DNA of 13,497 nt, taken from Armatimonadetes bacterium UBA5352 (GTDB lineage: Bacteria > Armatimonadota > Zipacnadia > Zipacnadales > UBA5352). The stretch covers positions 1 through 13,497 of the forward strand of contig DHPY01000011.1 of NCBI GenBank assembly GCA_002411015.1. The letters run 5' to 3'. Each line of letters starts with the position of its first letter. The first letter of the stretch is position 1. This document shows positions 1 to 6,892 of this stretch, in pieces. The notes under the pieces are model-generated. The model did not search any database. It was given only the letters and a program-made list of their open reading frames with translations, and was not told where the DNA came from. The position numbers and the translations under genes were made by a program.

Positions 1-4
1 TATT

Positions 5-838
5 TTATGGACGCTGCACTAGCTCCCCGGTGTCGGTGATCACACGACCGCGGGTGTCGGTGGCGTAGTTGTAGAAGCCCTGCGGGCTGTCAAGCAGAAC
101 CTTGTAGCCCGGCGTCTCGACCTGTGCGTAGCTCTGCCCCTCCACCGCGCAGCCGAGCGCTGCGTCCGGCCAGACCACCGGTTCGAGGCTCGCTAGGTAG
201 ATCCTGCCCGGCCGGATCCCGAGGCGCTGCGCGAGGTGGCTCTTCGCGAGACCAACCATTGCCGTGCGCATCTGGCTGGCGGTCATGGTGGCCGTCTCCG
301 CCGGGACCTCGCCCTGCACGACCGGCCCCTGTCCGAAGGTCCTCAGGCCCTCCCACGACGGGTCGAGTTCGGCCTGATCGGCCTCCGGGGTGGTCACCCA
401 CTCCTCGCTCTCCACGGGCTCAGTGACCTCGACGAGGACCTGCGTGCCGCGCACCGCGGCAGTGGCCGTCGCGCCCTGGATCTGCGCGCCGCCGGTGCCG
501 GAGATGATGTTGGCGAAGACCTGCCCTGCCATCACCTTGACCTTCTTCGTGGTCGGGTCGGTTACGACCATGTCGCTGCGCGGGCCCATCCGAACTGAAG
601 AGCCATCGGCGAACTTGACCTCAGCCTTCCCGCGGGGGCCGGTCCTGACGCGGCTCCCGGCCGGCAGTTGCGCCCCGAGCGTGCTGGTCACGAAGGTTCC
701 ATCCGGTCCGACGCGGTGACTGACCTCAAGCACAATGGCGGATATTTTCGCGTTTGCGGCAGATGCGACTCCAGCGGTGGTCAGCAGCACAATCGCGGCG
801 AGCACTACGAAAAGCGTGGACGCACATCGACTTGACAT
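5..838 (-). CDS. Exported FecR-domain protein with C-terminal WPDxxLGC module
   Basis: The protein has 277 residues. Residues 1-27 form a signal peptide with a long hydrophobic core and an ASA cleavage site. Residues about 53-138 are a FecR domain: AGSRVRTGPRGKAEVKFADG, then SVRMGPRS, a GQVFANI strand and AAVRGTQVLVEV. In other bacteria FecR domains are periplasmic sensor or scaffold modules. Residues about 196-266 form a second module, with LAQRLGI, WPDAALGC (223-230) and YAQVETPGYKVLL, which resembles a domain I recall from many exported proteins of unknown role. The ATG at 838 was chosen because a GAGGAGG site lies nine bases upstream and a signal peptide follows. A longer frame from 964 would add arginine-rich residues that are the cyclase tail in another frame. 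The start lies one base after the cyclase stop, so the pair is probably translationally coupled. The FecR call is firm; the role is unknown. Confidence 0.88.
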   Translation of the reverse strand: MSSRCASTLFVVLAAIVLLTTAGVASAANAKISAIVLEVSHRVGPDGTFVTSTLGAQLPAGSRVRTGPRGKAEVKFADGSSVRMGPRSDMVVTDPTTKKVKVMAGQVFANIISGTGGAQIQGATATAAVRGTQVLVEVTEPVESEEWVTTPEADQAELDPSWEGLRTFGQGPVVQGEVPAETATMTASQMRTAMVGLAKSHLAQRLGIRPGRIYLASLEPVVWPDAALGCAVEGQSYAQVETPGYKVLLDSPQGFYNYATDTRGRVITDTGELVQRP

Positions 839-839
839 A

Positions 840-2771
840 TCACGTATCCTCCTCAGGCGCCCCCACAGTGAAGACCTCCAGCGGCTCCGAGAGGCCGCGT
901 ACCTCGATCTTACCCAGGCTGCGCGGCGAATAAATCCCGCCGAGGAGATTCGCTGTGGCGTCACTCATCAGGATAGAGGTTCCCAGCTCCTTGTTCGCGC
1001 CCTCCAGGCGGGAGGCCACACTCACCGTCTCGCCCATGACCGTGTACTCCAGCATGCTCTCGGAGCCGATGTCGCCCGCCACCAGCTCACCGGTGTGCAG
1101 CCCGATCCGCACGATCATCGGCCAGTCGCACTCAGTCATCCCCGCACGCAGCTTTTCCATGCGCTCCTGTATCTCCAAACTCGCGGCGACCGCCCGCACC
1201 GCATGATCCTCCTGCGGAACCGGGTCGCCAAAGACCGCCATCACGCCGTCGCCGATGAACTTGTGCACCGTCCCGCCGTGGGCGAGGATGACCTCGGTCG
1301 CGATGGTCAGGTAGCGGTTGATCTGCCGCACGACTTCCTCCGGCGATGAGTTGGAGCAGAAGGTGGTGAAGCCCTGCAGGTCGGAGAAGAAGACGGTTCC
1401 GGTCACCGTGCGCCCGGCGACCTTCGTGAGTTCGCGGTTGGCCAGGATTACCCGCAGAACCTCCGGCGATACGCGCATCGCCCATGCCCGGCGCACCCGC
1501 CTCTCCGCCCGCTCAGCGGTCAGCTCAAGATAGACTGTGTCGAGCACGTAGGTCAGGGTGACGCCGAGCAGCAGCGGCATCAGCGGCAGCCACAGCGAGC
1601 GCAGCCACATCGCCTCGAAGGTCGCCACCACCGCCAGCACGATCAGCGGCAACCATCCGAGCAGCAGGCCCTTCAGCGGCCGCAGCCAGATCACCAGCGC
1701 GCCCATAGGGACTGAGGCGAGCACGGTCAGCAGCGTCGTCAGCCAGACCTCGACGGGGAGGATCCACGCACGCCGCAGCACCGTGTCAGTGGCTGACGCG
1801 ATGATCTCCACCCCCGGCATCGGCGCGAAGTTCTGACTGCTGCCCGGGATGCCGCGGAGGGAGACAGGGGTGTCGTGGAGGTCCTGCAGCGAGCGCGCGG
1901 TGGCGCCAAGAAGCACGATCTTCCCGGCGACCCGCGCATGGTCGAAGTCGCCGGAGAGCGCCCGGTAGTAGGGGATCCGCCCGAAGCCCCGCCCTACGGA
2001 GGCGCGGTAGTTGATCAGGAAGTCATCCGAGGGCAGCGCCGGGTGATCGGAGCGCGCGGCGGCCAGTACCTCCCTCTCAAGCGCCTCCGGGTCAAGGTCC
2101 TGATGGACCGATACGAGGCGGATCGCGGTTGAGGGCCAGACGACGTCCTGGTGAGTGACTGAGGTAAGGTAGCGGCGCGCAACACCATCGAGGTCCTTCG
2201 GCAGGTTGACCGAAGAGAGCGCAAGGGCCGCCTCCTCGAACTCCGGCAGCGGGAAGTTGGCGGCGATCAACTCGCCGGAAGCCTCGTCGCCGCCAACCTC
2301 TTCCTGCACGACCTCCATCGCGAGCACGATATTCCCGGCGTCCTTCAATGCGGAGACGAGCGCCTCGTCATCTGGCGACAGCGGCGGCGTCCAGAAGAAG
2401 GGATCCTGTCCGGGCGGGCACTGCACGTTGCTCGAGGTGCCGGCGAGGATCATGTCCACGCCGATGACGCTTGCACCCGCCGCCGCCAGGTTGCGCAGCA
2501 CCTGCGCGTGGAAGCGCCGGGGCCACGGCCAGATATTGAGTTCGGGCTGGGAGAACGACTCCTCGTCCATCTCCACGATGACGATCTCATCGCTGCGACC
2601 GGGGGAGGGCGACCAGGCGAGGCGATAGTCGTAGAGGCTCAGTTCGGCGCGGTAGAGGCTTTGGCCGAGGAGGCCCGCATTGGTGGCGGGGTTGCAGAGC
2701 CAGGCGGAGAGCAGGCCCGCTCCAAGCCCGATCGCTACCCCCACTGCCACTAACACGGCGCGCCCGCGCAT
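840..2771 (-). CDS. CHASE2-domain class III adenylate cyclase, membrane protein
   Basis: The 643-residue protein probably makes cyclic AMP in response to an extracytoplasmic signal. Transmembrane segment 1 is at about 5-25. A CHASE2 sensor follows at about 36-335, with the typical IVIVEMDEES, WPWPR and GASVIGVDMIL motifs and a late GKIVLLGATA strand. Three more membrane segments lie at about 341-413, and the cyclase domain at about 457-636. The metal-binding aspartates are D464 (FFSDLQGFT) and D508 (FIGDGVMAVFG). K504 and T577 (EYTVMG) are the adenine-selecting pair, which argues against guanylate cyclase. Arg588 (VASRLEG) is kept, but the usual transition-state Asn is Ser584 (GETVSVASR, AGT codon). 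The ATG at 2771 was chosen for its strong GGAGGTGA site; it is nine codons inside the longest frame. The FecR gene follows after one base, a pairing also known from other bacteria. Confidence 0.93.
   Translation of the reverse strand: MRGRAVLVAVGVAIGLGAGLLSAWLCNPATNAGLLGQSLYRAELSLYDYRLAWSPSPGRSDEIVIVEMDEESFSQPELNIWPWPRRFHAQVLRNLAAAGASVIGVDMILAGTSSNVQCPPGQDPFFWTPPLSPDDEALVSALKDAGNIVLAMEVVQEEVGGDEASGELIAANFPLPEFEEAALALSSVNLPKDLDGVARRYLTSVTHQDVVWPSTAIRLVSVHQDLDPEALEREVLAAARSDHPALPSDDFLINYRASVGRGFGRIPYYRALSGDFDHARVAGKIVLLGATARSLQDLHDTPVSLRGIPGSSQNFAPMPGVEIIASATDTVLRRAWILPVEVWLTTLLTVLASVPMGALVIWLRPLKGLLLGWLPLIVLAVVATFEAMWLRSLWLPLMPLLLGVTLTYVLDTVYLELTAERAERRVRRAWAMRVSPEVLRVILANRELTKVAGRTVTGTVFFSDLQGFTTFCSNSSPEEVVRQINRYLTIATEVILAHGGTVHKFIGDGVMAVFGDPVPQEDHAVRAVAASLEIQERMEKLRAGMTECDWPMIVRIGLHTGELVAGDIGSESMLEYTVMGETVSVASRLEGANKELGTSILMSDATANLLGGIYSPRSLGKIEVRGLSEPLEVFTVGAPEEDT
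848..854 (-). promoter_or_regulatory. Ribosome-binding site of the FecR gene
   Basis: GAGGAGG on the minus strand lies nine bases before the ATG at 838 and inside the last codons of the cyclase gene. It fixes the FecR start and suggests translational coupling. Confidence 0.75.
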
Positions 2772-2775
2772 GCCC

Positions 2776-2783
2776 TCACCTCC
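2776..2783 (-). promoter_or_regulatory. Ribosome-binding site of the cyclase gene
   Basis: GGAGGTGA lies four bases before the ATG at 2771 (seven from its GGAGG core). It selects this start over the ATG codons at 2798 and 2792, which would place the site inside the coding region. Confidence 0.8.
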
Positions 2784-2796
2784 GCGACGCATCCTC

Positions 2797-2807
2797 AACT
2801 GTCAGTT
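2797..2807. promoter_or_regulatory. Short palindrome AACTG-T-CAGTT upstream of the cyclase
   Basis: This perfect five-base inverted repeat around one central base lies 25 bases before the cyclase start, between divergent genes. Its position would suit an operator or a transcript-start element. It is short enough to occur by chance, and no promoter hexamers could be assigned with confidence in 2772-2932. Confidence 0.2.
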
Positions 2808-2932
2808 CACCGGCGTCAGCCCGTGACCTCCTCGGTGGCGATGCGAGGTTCCCGGATGCTTGTTGGCGAACAGCCCACGGGGAGCGGATGGCTCTGCGAT
2901 CATGCCGGACAACGAGACCATGACTGAGATGA

Positions 2933-4027
2933 CCGGCGCCGCGTCCGATCCTGCCGCCTGAAATCTGCGCGGTCCCGGGCGTTGAGGTGAACGTCTACTT
3001 CGACAACATCATCCTCAGCCCCGAGAGCGACCGTCTCCTGTGGGATGTTGACTGCGCGCTTGGCGCCCATCAGCGGGAGCGCTGGACGGCCGTGCCCACC
3101 GCTGAGCAGGTCGGCGAGCACCCGCTGACGGTGCGCGTGGTGTCTCCGGAGATGCAGACGCTCCTCCAGATGGAGACGACGCTGCACGTGCTCGATCCCG
3201 AGGCCGGTGCGGGCCGGGAGATCACGGTGCTGTGCATCGGGGCGAGCGGCACCGCGGCCTCGCACTACACCGCGCGGCTGGTTGAGCTGTTCGCGGCCGA
3301 CCCGGCGGTCGAGGCCCGGCTCATCGGCGAGGCCGGCCCGGAGGATGATCCGCGCAACCGCCACGAGGGCTGCGGCGGCTGGAGTTGCAGGACCTTCGTT
3401 GAGAACTGAGCCGACGGGCAGGACTACGTGGAGATCGACGGGAGGGTGCGTCGCGGGCGCAGCCCATTCCTCTTCGAGATAGACGGGGAGCCGCGCCTCG
3501 ACTTTCAGCGCTACCTCGACGCCAACAACGGCGGCCAGCCGCCCGACGTCATCACGATCCTGCTGGTCGGCAATGAGAACTTCACCGCCACCGAGGCCGA
3601 TGTCGAGGCGCGCATTGACACGATGTTCGGCTACCTTGACCAGCTCATCGCAGCCATACGCGTCGCCGCGTCCGACGCGCAGATCGGCGTGGTTCCGATG
3701 ACGCCACCCGCGGCGAGTCAGGATGCCTTCGCGGCCAGCTACGGTACTGCGCAGACGCGCTGGCAGCACCGTCGCACCCAGCACCGCACCACCGAGCGGG
3801 AGTACGAGACTTACGGTGGCCGCGAGGCCGAAGGCGTCTCGCTGGTACCGGCGTTCGTCGCGCTGGACACGGTCCACGGCTACCCCACCGTGAGCGCGCC
3901 GGCAGACGTCCACGCCCAGGTAGAGATCGCACGGATGAGCAGCGGGCTCCACCCGAGCCCCGGAGGCTACTACCAGATGGGCGACGCCTTCTACTGCTGG
4001 ACCAAGAGCCGCCTCGCGCTGCAGTAG
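2933..4027 (+). pseudogene. Interrupted SGNH/GDSL-type hydrolase (esterase-like) relic
   Basis: One frame runs from just after a stop at 2930-2932 to the TAG at 4025-4027, with a single TGA at 3407-3409. It reads as one SGNH-family protein with an N-terminal beta domain. That domain has ILPPEICAVPGVEVNVYFDN and RERWTAVPTAEQVGEHPLTV. Block I follows (VLCIGASGTAASHY, codons around 3230-3270), then RHEGCGGWSCRTFVEN just before the TGA. After the TGA come PFLFEIDGEPRLDFQRYL, VGNENF (block III region, 3566-3583) and SSGLHPSPGGYYQMGDAFY (block V, near 3950). Intact relatives act as esterases or deacylases on glycans. The TGA probably replaced a Trp TGG codon. No ATG, GTG or TTG exists in frame between 2933 and the GTG at 2987, which falls inside the conserved N-terminal block, so the true start is lost or frameshifted. 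Block I has GAS for GDS and block V has Ser where Asp is usual. A sequencing error at the TGA cannot be excluded. Confidence 0.75.
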
Positions 4028-4032
4028 CCGCC

Positions 4033-5976
4033 TCAGGGCTGTTTGCGAGCACCCGTCTCAGCCCACCGCGCCTTCAGGCCCGCGAGGTACCTCAGCAGTG
4101 TGTAGCTCTCCAGCGCTGGGGCCGTCCGCGACTCCGTACGGCGCACAAACTCCTCCGCCGCCTCGATCTCGGCCACTGCCTCACCCGTGCGCCCGGACTC
4201 CAGGTGCTCCTGCGCCGCCGCGAAGTGCCCCGCAAGCTCGCGGAAGTGCTGCAGCAGCGCCCACGCGTGGCGCTGCGCCTCGTCTGCAGCGCTCGCGGCC
4301 GCGTCCAGCTTCGGGGCCCAGGCGTCGAGGTACTCGCGCAGCGCCCCGGCCTTCCCTGGCGCCACCTGCTGCCACCACTCCGCGCCATGGCGTGGCGCAC
4401 CGCTGACCGCCGCGATGCCGTTGAGGAAGGCGATGGCGGTCTCGTACCCGTCGCCGAAGGCCAGGCGGAAGTAGCGCTCGCGATCGGCTGCGCCGGCGGG
4501 CTCGCCACAGAGCAGCCGCGCGGTCTCCCAGTAGGGCCAGCCGGTCGGGTAGAAGGTGCGCTGGCTGCCGCAGTTCATCAGCCCGCCAAGCTCCATCGCC
4601 TCGTAGTCGGCAATGTCCTTCGGCATGAGCGTGGCGAGGTTGATGGACAGCAGGTCGCCCATGAAGGGCCACATGAAGTGGTAATCGAAGCAGAACGAGT
4701 TGGCACGGTCGCCCCAGCCCCAGATGCGCCAGAGCTCCGCAAGCTGCCGGTTCTGCCGCGGCATCGTCATCGCATTGCGCGCCGGGCGCACCAGCGGCTC
4801 GCCCGAGTCGCACTCCGGATCGTCCATGCTGTGCGCGTAGCAGCGGCTGATCGGCGCGAACATCGAGATCAGGTTGTCGTGGCTGCGGTCGATCTCCACC
4901 GTTTCCGGCGGCCAGAGTAGATCGTGGTACGCGAGCAGCACGATCTTCATCCGCGGAGCGGCCTCCGCGAGCCGCGCCGAGAGCTCATTCGCGAGGAGCG
5001 CGTACCAGTCGGCGGGGGAGTGCTCGCTGCAGCCCGCGCACTCGCAGTGGTTGTTCGGCGCGTCCGACAGCCAGAAGTGCAGCGCATCCACGTCGGGGTG
5101 CGCCTGCGCCCACTCAATGACGCCATCGAGCATCTTCTGCCGCGCCAGCGGGTTCGAGTAGCAGAGTTCCGTGTTGATCGGGATCCCGCCCCAGAGTTCC
5201 CGCTTCCCGCCAACCTCCGCGATCAGCGCGCGGTCCTCCTCCGCGATCTCACCATCGTAGGTCACCCAGCCGTCCGTGGGCAGCCCGAGCGCGGCGGCTG
5301 TCCAGCCGTGGCCCACCTGGTGGAGGATCATGCCCCGGCGCTTGACTTCGGCGATCACCGTCCGATCAAGCTCCTCACACTCCTCCTCGCTCAGCTCCCG
5401 CGTCTCGCTCCACTCGGGGTTGAGCCGGTGCTCATACCAGAGCCGCCAGAAGTACCCCGCGACCTGGAACTGCAGGAAATAGGCGTTGTAGCCGACGCGC
5501 GGCATCCACTCGACCATGTCGAGCACGTGCCGCAGCGACGGCGCGCCCTCGATGCACACGCCGCGGTGCCGGTTCGGCGGCCTGCGCTCGAGATCGAAGC
5601 CACCCAGCGGCACCTCAGCGATCTCCGGCAGCACCTCGCCCGCGTCGCCCGGCACCGTCCACTCCGCGCCAAGCTGCCGCAGGTACTCGTACACGCCCAT
5701 GAGCACGCTGCGCGGGTTGGAGCCGGCGATGACGAGCGCACCCTCGACCGAGCGGATGCAGAACGCGTCATCCCAGAGCGGATCGGCCACCTCCGGCAAT
5801 TCCACCGCATCGGCGAGGGTGTCCGCTATACCAAGCCAGATGCCTGGTGCGCCCGTGAACCCCTCCGCCGGAGCGATCTGCGCCTGTGCTCCGGCCATCT
5901 GCGCCAGGCACCGCTGAAGCTCCTCAGCCGCCAGCGTCAGCGCGGGATGATCTCCGATCACGTGGATGTTGAGCAT
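4033..5976 (-). CDS. DUF4838 glycosidase-like protein, cytoplasmic
   Basis: The protein has 647 residues and no signal peptide. Residues about 1-125 resemble the N-terminal domain of GH67 and GH20 enzymes, including GSNPRSVLMGVYEYLRQLGA, EWTVPG and EVLPEI. Residues about 135-480 match the DUF4838 type of TIM-barrel protein. They include RHRGVCIEG, RVGYNAYFLQF, a strand ending HFWLSDAPNN (300-309) and the cysteine cluster CECAGC (311-316), which could bind a metal. Residues about 540-640 are helical and Ala/Glu-rich, perhaps a helical C-terminal domain. The family is uncharacterised; its relatives suggest action on uronic-acid or hexosamine glycosides, which is inference. The ATG at 5976 follows an AGGAG nine bases upstream. 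It is the last gene of the four-gene operon, 30 bases after the deacetylase-like gene. Its stop lies five bases from the stop of the convergent pseudogene. Confidence 0.85.
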   Translation of the reverse strand: MLNIHVIGDHPALTLAAEELQRCLAQMAGAQAQIAPAEGFTGAPGIWLGIADTLADAVELPEVADPLWDDAFCIRSVEGALVIAGSNPRSVLMGVYEYLRQLGAEWTVPGDAGEVLPEIAEVPLGGFDLERRPPNRHRGVCIEGAPSLRHVLDMVEWMPRVGYNAYFLQFQVAGYFWRLWYEHRLNPEWSETRELSEEECEELDRTVIAEVKRRGMILHQVGHGWTAAALGLPTDGWVTYDGEIAEEDRALIAEVGGKRELWGGIPINTELCYSNPLARQKMLDGVIEWAQAHPDVDALHFWLSDAPNNHCECAGCSEHSPADWYALLANELSARLAEAAPRMKIVLLAYHDLLWPPETVEIDRSHDNLISMFAPISRCYAHSMDDPECDSGEPLVRPARNAMTMPRQNRQLAELWRIWGWGDRANSFCFDYHFMWPFMGDLLSINLATLMPKDIADYEAMELGGLMNCGSQRTFYPTGWPYWETARLLCGEPAGAADRERYFRLAFGDGYETAIAFLNGIAAVSGAPRHGAEWWQQVAPGKAGALREYLDAWAPKLDAAASAADEAQRHAWALLQHFRELAGHFAAAQEHLESGRTGEAVAEIEAAEEFVRRTESRTAPALESYTLLRYLAGLKARWAETGARKQP

Positions 5977-6006
5977 GCGAACCCACTCCTGTCCTGAGAC
6001 ATCCCA

Positions 6007-6879
6007 TCAGACGGCGGCGCCGTGGACCTCCGCGAGCGTCGCAGGCACCACTTCCAGGCCGAACTCCTCCGCGGTGGCCTCGATGGCGTCGGCGATCAAT
6101 TCGAGGTTCCTCCGCGCTGGCTCTGCCGGATCGTCGTAGCAGCGCGTGTTGTGCGTCATCACTCCCAGCGACTTGAGCCACCAGCCGAGCTCGACCTGCC
6201 GCCGCACATACTCGCGGATAAGCCCCGGCCCCCAGTCCGCGATCCCCTCGTACTCCAGCCGTAGGTGCCGCGGGCTGCACGGAGCTTCGCGATGCGGGCC
6301 GACCTCATCGAGCGCGACGCCCACGGGCAGCTCGAGGAACCGCCGGCCGAAGCCGCCCTCGCGCCAGTTGGCGAACGGGGTGTCGTTTACGCAGACCGCC
6401 GCCACCGAGGGCAGATTGCGCCCCGGCAGCGTCGTGCTGCCCTGCGTGAAGCCGAGCTCCAGCAGCATCGGGAAGATCTCCCAGCTCTCGGAGATGCAGC
6501 CTGAGCGGAAGCTGGTGGGCGCGCGACCGGCGACGGCCGCCACCCGATCGCGCCCCTGCTGCAGGAGCAGGCGCTGTGTCTCGAGAGGAAGCTGCCCGAG
6601 GTGCGCGTCATAGCCGAGGTCGGTGGTCTGCGGGTGGATGTGCAGGCCGGGCTCCGCGCCAGCGGCGATGAGGTCGCGGACAACCTCGGGCAGCGCCTCC
6701 GCCAGCCGTGGCACGAGGAAGAGCGTCACCCTCTGCCCGCGCTCGACGAGGCGCTCCACGTAGCCGCGCATCGCCCGCTCTGCGGTCGCCCAGTCCGCGG
6801 AGCCGCCGGTAGCCTGCGACTCCTCCTGCACCGTCTCGCAGTCCATGTTCCAGCTCACGAACAGCCGCCTGTCGGTCAT
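6007..6879 (-). CDS. Polysaccharide deacetylase-like protein (NodB fold)
   Basis: The protein has 290 residues and no signal peptide. The layout fits a NodB-type deacetylase, closest in style to WalW-like members. A first-strand Asp lies in SWNMDCE (D13). The HIHP pair H80/H82 follows VRDLIAAGAEPG, in place of the usual HxxxH zinc motif. FRSGCISESWEIFPMLLELGF (R125 onward) matches the R-x-G motif, and GVMTHNTR (H243) matches the last histidine motif. Such enzymes remove acetyl groups from N- or O-acetylated sugars using a divalent metal. The exact metal ligands here cannot be confirmed by eye. The ATG at 6879 was chosen over an upstream in-frame ATG at 6915 because GGGAG lies nine bases before it and the upstream gene ends at 6893. 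The gene lies 13 bases after the beta-helix/PKD gene and 30 before the DUF4838 gene, as part of one operon. The substrate is unknown. Confidence 0.8.
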   Translation of the reverse strand: MTDRRLFVSWNMDCETVQEESQATGGSADWATAERAMRGYVERLVERGQRVTLFLVPRLAEALPEVVRDLIAAGAEPGLHIHPQTTDLGYDAHLGQLPLETQRLLLQQGRDRVAAVAGRAPTSFRSGCISESWEIFPMLLELGFTQGSTTLPGRNLPSVAAVCVNDTPFANWREGGFGRRFLELPVGVALDEVGPHREAPCSPRHLRLEYEGIADWGPGLIREYVRRQVELGWWLKSLGVMTHNTRCYDDPAEPARRNLELIADAIEATAEEFGLEVVPATLAEVHGAAV

Positions 6880-6892
6880 GCCGCCCGCTCCC

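Noticed and set aside
839..964. Longer N-terminus for the FecR protein
   Set aside because: The extra 42 residues overlap the cyclase C-terminus out of frame and would hide a good signal peptide and ribosome-binding site at 838.
3407..3409. TGA read as selenocysteine, or as Trp by an alternative genetic code
   Set aside because: The position is not a catalytic column and no selenocysteine hairpin was evident. TGA acts as the normal stop of the cyclase, deacetylase-like and beta-helix/PKD genes, so a code change is unlikely.
2900..3952. Minus-strand open frame of 350 codons opposite the SGNH relic
   Set aside because: The plus strand carries recognisable SGNH motifs in one frame, whereas this frame has none. 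It stays open because of base composition.
4028..4032. Terminator between the convergent SGNH relic and DUF4838 gene
   Set aside because: Only five bases separate the stops, and no hairpin with a T-run was seen around them.
4924..5997. Plus-strand open frame of 357 codons
   Set aside because: It is antisense to the DUF4838 gene and has low-complexity Arg/His/Leu composition.
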